Below are positions 31,095 to 40,000 of a DNA stretch of 64,000 bases, in pieces (the first letter of the stretch is position 1; every line of letters begins with the position of its first letter). Source of the stretch: an uncultured Bacilli bacterium (GTDB lineage Bacteria > Bacillota_I > Bacilli_A > ML615J-28 > CAG-313). A program made the position numbers and the translations under genes. The notes under the pieces are model-generated. The model was not told where the DNA came from and made no database searches. It worked only from the letters and a program-made list of their open reading frames with translations. The stretch is from NCBI GenBank assembly GCA_934140285.1, contig CAKPBI010000001.1, forward strand, positions 62,001-126,000. The letters are read 5' to 3'.

Positions 31095-31125
31095 ACAGGG
31101 GTTAGTATTAACCCCTGTTTTTTTA
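31095..31125 (+). terminator. intrinsic terminator of the giant gene
   Basis: Stem ACAGGGGTTA / TAACCCCTGT with a GTAT loop (31095-31118) and a run of seven or more T. It is one of the strongest terminators in the window. Confidence 0.9.
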
Positions 31126-31150
31126 AAAATAAAGTATTTTACCATATTAC

Positions 31151-31179
31151 TTGCAAAAATATGAGTGATAGTGTATAAT
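31151..31179 (+). promoter_or_regulatory. rpmE promoter
   Basis: TTGCAA (31151-31156), 17-base spacer, TATAAT (31174-31179). Confidence 0.65.
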
Positions 31180-31237
31180 ATAAAAGAAATAAAATAACTT
31201 ACTATGGTTACAAAAACTATGGCGGAAGGAGTCAATT

Positions 31238-31459
31238 ATGCGTAAAGGAATACATCCAGAATATCACAAAGTTAAAGCCGTTTGTGTATCATGTGGAAAT
31301 GAATTCGAAACTGGCTCAACACTAAAAGAAATTCGTGTTGATACATGTTCAAAATGTCATCCATTCTATACAGGTGAACAAAAGTTTGTTCAAGCTGCTG
31401 GTAGAATTGAACGTTTTAACAAGAGAGCTAGTCAAGCTGCTAAAAAAGAAGAAAAGTAA
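31238..31459 (+). CDS. rpmE: 50S ribosomal protein L31, zinc-binding type
   Basis: This 73-residue protein starts MRKGIHPEYHKVKAVCVSCG and contains CSKCHPFYTG, the L31 hallmark. The CxxC pairs show it is the zinc-containing (C+) form. FVQAAGRIERFNKR is the conserved C-terminal region. The ribosome site is AAGGAG. It is monocistronic, with its own promoter and terminator. Confidence 0.96.
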   Translation: MRKGIHPEYHKVKAVCVSCGNEFETGSTLKEIRVDTCSKCHPFYTGEQKFVQAAGRIERFNKRASQAAKKEEK

Positions 31460-31473
31460 AACGGTAAAGAAAT

Positions 31474-31517
31474 ATAGTAATTTAGATTGGCTTTCCAATT
31501 TGAATTACTATTTTTTT
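31474..31517 (+). terminator. rpmE terminator
   Basis: ATAGTAATT / AATTACTAT stem (31474-31482 and 31503-31511) with a nested ATTGG/CCAAT pairing and a T7 tail. Confidence 0.8.
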
Positions 31518-31548
31518 ATTAAAGACATAATTATTAAGGGTGGTAAGT

Positions 31549-33342
31549 ATGCTAATAACATTTAATAACGTTTCTTTGCAATATATAGATAAAAACATTC
31601 TTGAAAATGCTAGCTTTACAATTAATGATAATAGTAAGGTTGGAATTATAGGAATTAATGGAGCTGGTAAATCAACCATATTAAAACTAATAGTGGGAGA
31701 AGTTACACCATCTTCAGGTGTGATATATCGAAAGAATGATTTAAAAATTGGATATCTTGCGCAAGATATAAATTTTCAAAAGGGAAATACAATATTTGAA
31801 GAAGTAAGACGTTTAAGTAAAAATGAAAATGATTACGAAATAGCTAGTATATTAAATCGTATGGGGCTAAATAATCATGATATGTTGGTTGATAATTTAT
31901 CTGGTGGAGAAAAAAAGAGATTGCAACTAGCTAGTGTATTAATTACAAAAAGTGATATGTTAATACTAGATGAACCAACCAACCACCTAGATATTGCTAT
32001 GATATCGTGGCTTGAAAAATATTTGATAAAATATAATAAAGGTTTAATACTTGTAACTCATGATCGATACTTTCTTGAAAGAATAACTAAAGAAATTCTC
32101 GAAATTGAAAATGGTCATATATATATGTATGAAGCTAACTACACAAAATTTCTAGAATTAAAAGCAGAGCGTTTAGAATATTTAAAAGCAAACCAAAGAA
32201 AACTTTCAGCAATCCTACGTAAAGAAGCTAAATGGATGGCTCTTAATCCTCAGGCTCGTTCTACTAAAAGTAGAGAAAGAATTGAAAGATTCCAAGATTA
32301 TGAAGAAAGTTTAAAACAAGTTCAAACTTCAATAGCTTTAACCGAACAAGAGTTTGAATTTTCATCAAAGACAACAAGAATAGGTAAAAAAACAATTATA
32401 TTTGAAAATATTTCAATAGAAATTAATGATAAGATATTACTTAGTAATTTTAATTACATAGTTAGTAAATATGATAGACTAGGAATTGTCGGAAATAATG
32501 GCTGTGGTAAGACTACGCTATTTAATACAATTATAGGCCAAATAGAGCCCCAAAATGGAAAGATTACAATTGGGGAGACTATTCGTATAGGGTATTTTAA
32601 ACAAGTAAATGAAATAATGAATTCAAATATGAAAGTAATTGATTATTTGAAACAATTTGGTGAATATATTGAAACAGAAGATGGAAAAATTAGTGCATCA
32701 GAACTACTAGAAAATTATTTCTTTACTCCAACAATGCAACAAATGCCGTTAAATCGTTTATCTGGTGGAGAAAAGAGAAGATTAAGTTTATTAAAAGTTT
32801 TAATAACTAATCCTAATGTATTACTACTAGATGAACCAACCAATGATCTTGATATATATACAATCGAAGTATTAGAAGAATACTTATGCTCATTTAAAGG
32901 AGCAATAATTGTAATTTCTCATGATCGTTATTTTCTAGATAAAGTATGTCAACATTTAATGGTATTTAATAATAATAAAATTGAAGAATATATATATAGC
33001 ATTTCAGAATACTTGGAAAATGATAATAACGTTTTGACCAAAGCAAGTGAAAAACAAATTAAAAAGGTCAATGATGCAAAACAACAAATACCGCGATTTA
33101 CATCAGCAGAGAAAAAAGAATATGATAACATAGAAAAAGAAATTAACAGCTTAGAAGAACAATTAAATAAAATAAAAGAGGAATTAAAACTTCTAACAAC
33201 CGACTATGAAAAAATAATTGAATTGACAAATCAAATTAATGAAATTGAAAAGAAAATCGAAGAAAAAATTACAAGATGGGAATACTTAGAAAATATTAAT
33301 CAAAAAATATTAAAGTATAAGGAGGATAAATACAATGAATAA
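31549..33342 (+). CDS. uup: ABC-F family ATPase, Uup/YfmR type
   Basis: This 597-residue soluble protein has two ABC domains and no membrane segments. Walker A motifs are GINGAGKST (residues 35-43) and GNNGCGKTT (residues 315-323). Both signatures read LSGGEK(K/R)R and both Walker B motifs LDEPTN. The inter-domain linker has QARSTKSRERIERF, and the last 70 residues are a charged coiled coil, the combination seen in Uup/YfmR. ABC-F proteins act on the ribosome; Uup-type members relieve stalling or act in ribosome assembly. The start at ATG 31549 is preferred to GTG 31540 because AAGGGTGG then has correct spacing. It overlaps the next gene by 8 bases. Antibiotic resistance is less likely than a housekeeping role. 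Confidence 0.88.
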   Translation: MLITFNNVSLQYIDKNILENASFTINDNSKVGIIGINGAGKSTILKLIVGEVTPSSGVIYRKNDLKIGYLAQDINFQKGNTIFEEVRRLSKNENDYEIASILNRMGLNNHDMLVDNLSGGEKKRLQLASVLITKSDMLILDEPTNHLDIAMISWLEKYLIKYNKGLILVTHDRYFLERITKEILEIENGHIYMYEANYTKFLELKAERLEYLKANQRKLSAILRKEAKWMALNPQARSTKSRERIERFQDYEESLKQVQTSIALTEQEFEFSSKTTRIGKKTIIFENISIEINDKILLSNFNYIVSKYDRLGIVGNNGCGKTTLFNTIIGQIEPQNGKITIGETIRIGYFKQVNEIMNSNMKVIDYLKQFGEYIETEDGKISASELLENYFFTPTMQQMPLNRLSGGEKRRLSLLKVLITNPNVLLLDEPTNDLDIYTIEVLEEYLCSFKGAIIVISHDRYFLDKVCQHLMVFNNNKIEEYIYSISEYLENDNNVLTKASEKQIKKVNDAKQQIPRFTSAEKKEYDNIEKEINSLEEQLNKIKEELKLLTTDYEKIIELTNQINEIEKKIEEKITRWEYLENINQKILKYKEDKYNE

Positions 33343-34570
33343 AGAAAATTTACTAAAGGAATTTGCAAAATTAGCGATTAGAGTAGGCATAAATATTCAG
33401 CCTAAACAATATTTAATTGTTAATGCTCCAGTAGAAGCTTATGAATTTGTAAGAACAGTTGTTGAAGAAGCATATAATGCTGGTGCTGGGAATGTTATAA
33501 TCAATTGGAAGGATGATACAGTTAATAGTTTATATTATCAAAATGTAAGTGATGAAGTATTAACTGAAGTACCTCAATTTTTAATTGATAAATATCGTTA
33601 TGTATTAGACAAAGGAGCAGCATTATTATCTATAACATCTCCTAATCCTAATGTATATAAAAATGTAGATCCAATGAAAATGGCAATGGCTTCAAATGCA
33701 TCAAACTCTAAGTTAAAGTTTTTCAGTGACTATACAATGGCTAGTAGAACTCAATGGGCAATCATAGCATATCCAAATTATGAGTGGGCTCAACAAGTTT
33801 TCCCTACTCTTTCAAAAGAAGAAGCATATGAAAAGCTATTAGAAGCAATTCTATATACATCAAGAGTAGAGGAAAATAAAGATTCAGTACAAGAATGGAA
33901 CAATCATATGAAAAACCTTGAAGTACATAACAAGATTTTAAATGATTACAATTTTGAAAAAATACACTTTAAAAATGGCATTGGAACTGATTTAGAAATA
34001 TATCTTGTAGAAAATCATATATGGGCAGGCGGTGGAGAAATGTCAGAAAAAGGAGTATTCTTTGCACCTAATATTCCAACAGAAGAAACTTTTACTATGC
34101 CACATAATAAAAAAATAAATGGTACTGTAGTTAGTACTAAACCATTAAACTTTCGTGGTAAATTAATTCCCAAATTTAAACTCACATTTAAAGATGGCGT
34201 TGTGGTAAAATACGAAGCTGACGAAGAAATTGAAACATTAAAATCACTACTTGAAACTGATGAAGGTAGTAAGAGTCTAGGTGAAGTTGCATTAATTAGT
34301 TATGATTCTCCAATATCAAATTTAGGAATAATATTCTATAATACGTTATTTGATGAAAATGCTTCATGCCATTTAGCATTAGGTAATGCATATTCAATGA
34401 ATATAAAGGATGGTACAACTATGCCTGAAGAAGAACTAGTAAAACTTGGTTACAACGTTTCAAATGTACATGTTGATTTTATGTTTGGCAGTAGTGATAT
34501 GGAAATTGTTGGTACAACCCATGATGGAAAAGAAATACAAATATTTAGAAAGGGAAATTTTGTAATTTAA
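33335..34570 (+). CDS. M29-family (AmpS/PepS-type) aminopeptidase
   Basis: This 411-residue cytosolic metallo-aminopeptidase is of the usual family length. The N-terminal domain includes LAIRVGINIQPKQYLIVNAP. The catalytic half has AGGGEMSEKGVFFAPNIPTE and the C-terminal NVHVDFMFGSSDMEI block that carries His and Asp metal ligands. AAGGAGG lies inside the end of the ABC-F gene, so translation is coupled. Together with the following M18 peptidase it would complete the breakdown of intracellular peptides. Confidence 0.92.
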   Translation: MNKENLLKEFAKLAIRVGINIQPKQYLIVNAPVEAYEFVRTVVEEAYNAGAGNVIINWKDDTVNSLYYQNVSDEVLTEVPQFLIDKYRYVLDKGAALLSITSPNPNVYKNVDPMKMAMASNASNSKLKFFSDYTMASRTQWAIIAYPNYEWAQQVFPTLSKEEAYEKLLEAILYTSRVEENKDSVQEWNNHMKNLEVHNKILNDYNFEKIHFKNGIGTDLEIYLVENHIWAGGGEMSEKGVFFAPNIPTEETFTMPHNKKINGTVVSTKPLNFRGKLIPKFKLTFKDGVVVKYEADEEIETLKSLLETDEGSKSLGEVALISYDSPISNLGIIFYNTLFDENASCHLALGNAYSMNIKDGTTMPEEELVKLGYNVSNVHVDFMFGSSDMEIVGTTHDGKEIQIFRKGNFVI

Positions 34571-34571
34571 T

Positions 34572-35846
34572 ATGAAAAAGTTTATTGACTTTATAAAAAA
34601 TTCACCTACAGCTTATCATGCTGTGGCCTCTTCAAAAAAAATTCTTTTAGAAAACAATTTTAAAGAATTAAGTTTAAATGAAAAATGGAATATAGAAAAA
34701 GGAAGTAAATATTTTGTAATCAAAGCGGATGGTTCAATAATTGCTTTTAAAATTGGAAAAGAATTAAAAAAACCTAGCGTTCAAATAGTTGCATCCCATG
34801 ATGATTCTCCAATGTTAAAAATTAAGCCAAATGGAGTGATAGTTTCAAATGAATATACAATGATTAATTCTGAGGTATATGGTGGTTTAATCTATTCAAC
34901 TTTTCTTGATAGACCGCTAGGAATAGCAGGAAGAGTAATGATTAAAAATGCAACTGGCTTAAGTACATCTTTAGTTAATTTACCAACTACAGTTGTTATT
35001 CCTAATTTATGCATTCATATGAATAGAGAAGTAAACATGGGTTATAGATTTAATGCACAAACTGACTTACAAGCAATTTTAAGTTTAACAAATACCTCTG
35101 TTATGGATTTGTTAAAAAAAGAATTTAATGATTCAGAAGTGTTAGATTATGATTTGTTTCTATATAATAAGGAAGAACCAACTCTTGCTGGGCAAGATTC
35201 TGAATTAATATGTTCTCCAAGATTGGACAATTTAGAATGCTTATACTCATCACTTGAAGCATTCATTGAATCAAACAACGATGATAATATTAATATTTGG
35301 GCAACATTTAATCATGAAGAAATAGGAAGTAATTCAAACCATGGTGCTGCCTCTACTTTCCTCAAAGATGTTATTGATGATATATTGACAGACTTAGGGT
35401 TAGCAGCTTCTAGATCTCAAATACTAAATAATACAATTGTGGTAAGTGCTGATAATGCTCATGCTGTACATCCCAATCATTTAGGGAAAAGTGATCCAAC
35501 TAATTGTGTATATATGAATAAAGGAATAGTTATAAAATACAATGCTGGTTTAAGTTATACAACTGATGCCATAAGTTCTGGTTTATTTAAAGCTATTTGT
35601 GATGAAGTAAATGTGCCATATCAAGTATATACTAATCGTTCAGATATTCGTGGAGGTAGTACACTTGGATGTATTTTACTACAATCTGTGTCAGTAATTT
35701 CTGTTGATATTGGACTTGCTCAACTTGCAATGCACTCTGCTTATGAGACAGCTGGAACAAAAGATTTAGGAATGATGAAAATAGCGTTAAGAGAATTTTA
35801 CAACAAACACTTAGAAGTAAAAAACAACGTTTATAATTGGAAATAA
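34572..35846 (+). CDS. apeB: M18-family aminopeptidase
   Basis: This 424-residue dizinc aminopeptidase resembles aspartyl/lysine aminopeptidases of family M18. ASHDDSPMLKIKP (usually H-T-D-S-P) supplies the first His and Asp ligands, NHEEIGSNSNHGAAST the Glu pair, NAHAVHPNH the substrate loop and IRGGSTLG the C-terminal block. It begins one base after the stop of the M29 gene with only a weak AAAGGG site, so re-initiation is likely. It is the last gene of the ABC-F/M29/M18 operon. Confidence 0.92.
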   Translation: MKKFIDFIKNSPTAYHAVASSKKILLENNFKELSLNEKWNIEKGSKYFVIKADGSIIAFKIGKELKKPSVQIVASHDDSPMLKIKPNGVIVSNEYTMINSEVYGGLIYSTFLDRPLGIAGRVMIKNATGLSTSLVNLPTTVVIPNLCIHMNREVNMGYRFNAQTDLQAILSLTNTSVMDLLKKEFNDSEVLDYDLFLYNKEEPTLAGQDSELICSPRLDNLECLYSSLEAFIESNNDDNINIWATFNHEEIGSNSNHGAASTFLKDVIDDILTDLGLAASRSQILNNTIVVSADNAHAVHPNHLGKSDPTNCVYMNKGIVIKYNAGLSYTTDAISSGLFKAICDEVNVPYQVYTNRSDIRGGSTLGCILLQSVSVISVDIGLAQLAMHSAYETAGTKDLGMMKIALREFYNKHLEVKNNVYNWK

Positions 35847-35872
35847 TTAAGCAAAAATTTCCTATATATGTA

Positions 35873-35904
35873 AAAAATAACAAGTAGTGATACTTGTTAT
35901 TTTT
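35873..35904. terminator. bidirectional terminator between the M18 gene and tspO
   Basis: 14-bp stem AAAAATAACAAGTA / TACTTGTTATTTTT with a GTGA loop. A and T runs lie on both sides, so it can work in both directions. Confidence 0.8.
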
Positions 35905-36370
35905 AATTTTGGAGATAGATAATTATGGAAAGAACACTCGCAAATCCACTCCACAATATATAGGGAATGGTTAATAAAGATGTTTTTTTATTAACCAATA
36001 GTGATTCAAGAAAAACTATTACAATTGAAACAAAGATAAATAATGCTGAAACATATCCTAAAAATAAATTATGTAGTTTAAAAAAAGTGAATAAGTAAAT
36101 GATGGATAAAAGATAATTAATGATGGTAAATATATATACACGTTTAACTTCAGCAGATTCTTTAGGTTTGTGATTGTATATATAATATGTAATGAGTAGA
36201 CTCATACATATGTATATTACACTCCATGCAATGATAAATATAGCGGCAGGTAAGTGAGGCCCTTTTAATGATTCATAAAATTCATGATCTACTTTTATTA
36301 CAATAGAAGGTAGAAAATATAAAAACAAAACAACAATAAAACAAATTATTTTTGGCCAATTCTTTTTCAT
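35903..36370 (-). CDS. tspO: TspO/MBR-family membrane protein
   Basis: This protein of about 155 residues has five hydrophobic helices. The early SLKGPHLPAAIFIIAWSVIY matches the family pattern P-x-W-x-P-P-x-x-F-x-x-x-W-x-x-x-Y with several aromatic residues replaced. The C-terminal YILWSGFASVLSIIIYL matches the TspO helix 5 motif YLIWVxFAxxLN. TspO proteins bind porphyrins and sterol-like ligands. I chose ATG 36370 because AAAGGA lies 10 bases before it; a TTG at 36376 is possible. The loss of several Trp residues makes ligand binding uncertain. Confidence 0.8.
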   Translation of the reverse strand: MKKNWPKIICFIVVLFLYFLPSIVIKVDHEFYESLKGPHLPAAIFIIAWSVIYICMSLLITYYIYNHKPKESAEVKRVYIFTIINYLLSIIYLFTFFKLHNLFLGYVSALFIFVSIVIVFLESLLVNKKTSLLTIPYILWSGFASVLSIIIYLQN

Positions 36371-36420
36371 AAGCAAATATTCCTTTCGATATATTATATG
36401 TATTTTTAAAAAACATATTA

Positions 36421-36453
36421 CAAAAAAATAAAACCGTAACTTAGTTACGATTT
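36421..36453 (-). terminator. terminator of the CotF-like unit
   Basis: CGTAAC / GTTACG stem (36435-36449), extended by A/T pairs, with a T7 run on the minus strand, directly after the CotF-like stop. Confidence 0.65.
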
Positions 36454-36698
36454 TAATAACTTGCTTGTTTCATAGCAGTTTGTTCAATTTTTGTTATAGG
36501 TGCCATTTTAGTTTGGTACCATCCTTTACTTTCCATTCGTTTGTATATAGCGTTTTGTACACTTAAGCATGTCAGTAAAGCTTGTTCCATAGTACCATTA
36601 ACATTAGGTGTAGAAGATTCGATAGTTGCATGAAGTAAAAGATCACAATATGATTTTGTCCAAGTTAATAAATTTTCCATATAATATTTATCATTCAT
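36453..36698 (-). CDS. CotF-like spore-coat-family protein
   Basis: This 81-residue helical protein reads LLTWTKSYCDLLLHATIESS then TPNV and, near the end, KRMESKGWYQTKMAP. Both blocks are characteristic of small clostridial coat proteins of the CotF family (TIESSTPxV, KGWYxTxxA). An AGGAG site lies 7 bases upstream. The stop of a 59-codon helical gene lies 13 bases upstream, so they form one transcription unit. I see no other sporulation gene in the window, so the protein may be a vegetative or relic member of the family. Confidence 0.75.
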   Translation of the reverse strand: MNDKYYMENLLTWTKSYCDLLLHATIESSTPNVNGTMEQALLTCLSVQNAIYKRMESKGWYQTKMAPITKIEQTAMKQASY

Positions 36699-36711
36699 AA
36701 TACTTTCTCCT

Positions 36712-36891
36712 CTAGCTTCTTAAAGTTGCAAAAATGTTACTATAAACCATTTGTATTTCTTTTTGAACATCAAATACAAAGTTTTTAAGAGTATCATCAT
36801 CTAATAGTTCACATGCCTCATTACACATTTCATTGAAGTGCTTGGCATGATTTAAAGCATCTTCAACATAAAGTAATTCTTTATCAGTCAT
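36712..36891 (-). CDS. 59-residue helical partner of the CotF-like protein
   Basis: This small gene reads MTDKELLYVEDALNHAKHFN at its start and ends FATLRS. It has AAGGAAGG before the ATG at the right spacing and runs straight into the ribosome site of the CotF-like gene. It is wholly alpha-helical and acidic with two Cys. Small proteins with a similar KEL-YVEDAL start accompany CotF-family genes in clostridia; that resemblance is from memory. Coding confidence comes mainly from the ribosome site and gene spacing. Confidence 0.65.
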   Translation of the reverse strand: MTDKELLYVEDALNHAKHFNEMCNEACELLDDDTLKNFVFDVQKEIQMVYSNIFATLRS

Positions 36892-36975
36892 AAAATACCT
36901 TCCTTCAAAATTATTATTAACCTTCGCAGCAAAATCATACTACCAATTTTTGTTATTTTAATTTTTGCAAAAAGC

Positions 36976-37004
36976 TTTGGAAATAGATAAATATATGGTA
37001 TAAT
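36976..37004 (+). promoter_or_regulatory. promoter of the GHL10 gene
   Basis: TTTGGA (36976-36981), 17 bases, TATAAT (36999-37004) with a TGG extension. A TTGCAA at 36965 is too far (28 bases) to be its -35. Confidence 0.5.
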
Positions 37005-37029
37005 TTAAGTAGATTATAGGAGGGTATAT

Positions 37030-40000
37030 ATGCAATCAACAAAGAAAACAAAAATTTTAATTGTAATACTTGCATTACTATTGGTATTGCCATTAATTAA
37101 AATTAAAACTATTGATGTAAATGCTGCTGAAAATTTTCAATATATGACTTCTTCAACTGGTCAAGAACTAAAATATCGTGGTAGCAGCGAAAAAGTAAAA
37201 GGATTAAAGGAATATAATTATCCAACTCAACAATATAGAGCAGCCTGGGTAAGTACATTTGTAGGAGATATTCCTTCATTTACTTCAGAGACTTCATTTA
37301 AGTCAGATGCAACAACTATCCTTGATAATATGGAAAAAATGGGTATGAATGCGATAGTCTTCCATGTAAGAACTCATAATAATGCACTTTATAACTCAAA
37401 TTTAAATCCGATTGCTTCATGGTGGAAAAAAGTTAATTTTGATGTGTTTGATCCTCTTGAATGGTTGATAACTGAATGTCATAATCGTGGATTTGAATTT
37501 CATGCTTGGATGAATCCATATCGTGTTAATAGTAACTCAGCATATGTTGGAGAAGATTATCCAGAAGGCCATCCATGTAATGACTCATCACAAATATTAA
37601 CTTCTTCAAGTGGAGCTCAAATTTTAAATCCAGGGTCTACAAAAGTTCAAGATTTTATTGTAGATACATGTATGGAATTCTTAGAAAAATATGATGCAGA
37701 TGCTATTCATTTTGATGATTACTTTTATATAAGTGGAGTGGCTACTGACCTAAGTGGCGACCAAAAAAGAGCAAATGTTGATTCTTTTATTAAAAAACTT
37801 TCAGATTCAATACATGAAATGAATGAACGTGAAGGACGTGCAGTACAACTTGGAATTTCTCCTTCTGGAATATATCGCAATACTGGTTACGCGGCTAGTC
37901 CATCATATGATAGTAATGGATCACTAATCAGTCCTATCGGTTCAAATACCTCTGGATTTGCTCATTATGATGACTATCTATATTCTGATACTAAAAAATG
38001 GATAGACAATGAATGGATAGATTACATAACGCCTCAAACTTACTGGGGAATGGAACATACAGGTGCAAACTTTTATGAACTATCTCGTTGGTGGAGTTGG
38101 TGCGTTAAATACAAAAAGAATGTTAACTTATATTTAGGTATGGGCGTTTATATGCCTGATTCCACTGGTAGCAGTGGTAAGTATTGGCAAAGAAATCAAG
38201 ATGAAGTAAAAAATCAACTTTTAAATGCAGGGATTTACGAAGAAATCAAAGGATTATGTTTGTACAAGTATGGATCATTATTAAGTGATAATACAATTAT
38301 TAAAAAAGGTGTAGATTTAATTACAAACGATTATTGGAGTAAGAGAATTCCTGGTGCTGTAATTCATCGCTATGCTAATTCAATACCATCTGAAAAGGTT
38401 ACTAATATAATGTTAAATGGAACAACATTATCATGGGATAAACAAAATAATATATATGGTTACATGGTTTATCAAGTTCCCAAAGGACAAACGTTAGATC
38501 AAAATAATATTGACCATGTGATGGTGTATACACAAAATACAGAAGTCGCTAATATAAATACTTTAAGTTATGACTATTATATTTCAAGTGTTAATAGAGC
38601 TAACGTTATTAGTACTCCTGTCAAATTCGGTCAAGCTAATAAAGAATCATATGAAATAGTAATAGATAATATAAAATTAATACCATCAGAAATAACATTA
38701 AATAATGAACTACTAATAACTAATATTCGTTCTGCATATGAAAAACTATCAACTGAAGATAAGAACAAAGTATATAATATTCAAGTATTAATAGACGCTG
38801 AAAATATAATTAAAGTTTATAAAGACATGAAAAAAGAAGTAGATAGTTTCATTAGTACAATCAATAAACATATAAATACAAATCGTATTTTACCAGTTAA
38901 AGATAGTATGAAATGGACTTACAAAAATGTTGATGATGCAAATGAATATAATATTTCAACTGGAAAGCGATTAAAAAATTATTTAACAACGGTTAATATA
39001 CCTTTAATATTGGAATATACAAAAAATGGATATGTATATAAACAAGAAGTAGTATTTGATTTAAGTTTGTTAAAGGAAGGACAAAGTGCATTAATATATA
39101 GAAATGATCCATCATCGATGTCTAAAGATCATATTGGAGCACATACTGATCAAACTACATACATAGGTTGGAGTAAAGCTACTCTAACAATAGGAAATCA
39201 AGTTTTATACATAGCACGAGATAATTTTCATAAATTAACATCTAGTGATATTCCAAAATGTACAATGACTTCGTGTGCAGGTGTTTATTATAATGATAGT
39301 GCATCAAACATTTCATTCAAATTAGGGGATGCCTTTAGTACAGCATCATCTTATGGATATCTTATTGTTTCATCTACTAATACAATCAAAACCGTTTCTA
39401 CCGACTCATCTTCAACAATAACAGTGACTCTTCAACCAAAAGAAACACTTGTTATGGTACGTTACTTAGATAGATTAATTAATAATAATCCATTTTCAAA
39501 CATAACTGATATTAAAGTTGGAACTTCTGCATATATAACAACTTATGATGATGTAGTTGTAACGCCAAAAGAAGAAGGAGAAAAAGTTGTAGCATTAATT
39601 AATACTATTCCAACAAATGTAACACTTAATGATGAAGAATTAATAAACGAAATTAATGAAGCTTATAAAGCTTTAAGTGATGAAGCTAAACAATATGTAT
39701 CTAATTATAACAAGTTGAAAACAGCATTAGAACAAATTGCTTCTTTAAAAAATACAATAAGATTAGAAAGAGAAACAGCTATTAAAGCATTAAATAACTA
39801 TGTTAACTTTGATAACTATTCTTCAACAAATCAACTTGAAATAAAAACCATTATTCAAAATTTCACAAATGCAATTAATAAAGCAACTACAATAGAAGAA
39901 ATAACCACTCTAAAAAATCAAGCAGTTACTAAAATAGATCAAGTAAAGACATTAAAACAAGAAATTGAAGAATATTTAGACGTTGAACTTAACAAGTTAA

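Noticed and set aside
31549..33342. ABC-F antibiotic-resistance determinant
   Set aside because: Linker and C-terminal coiled coil fit the Uup/YfmR housekeeping type, and the operon context is peptidases.
36965..36970. TTGCAA as -35 of the GHL10 promoter
   Set aside because: It is 28 bases from the TATAAT; TTTGGA at 36976 has the correct 17-base spacing.
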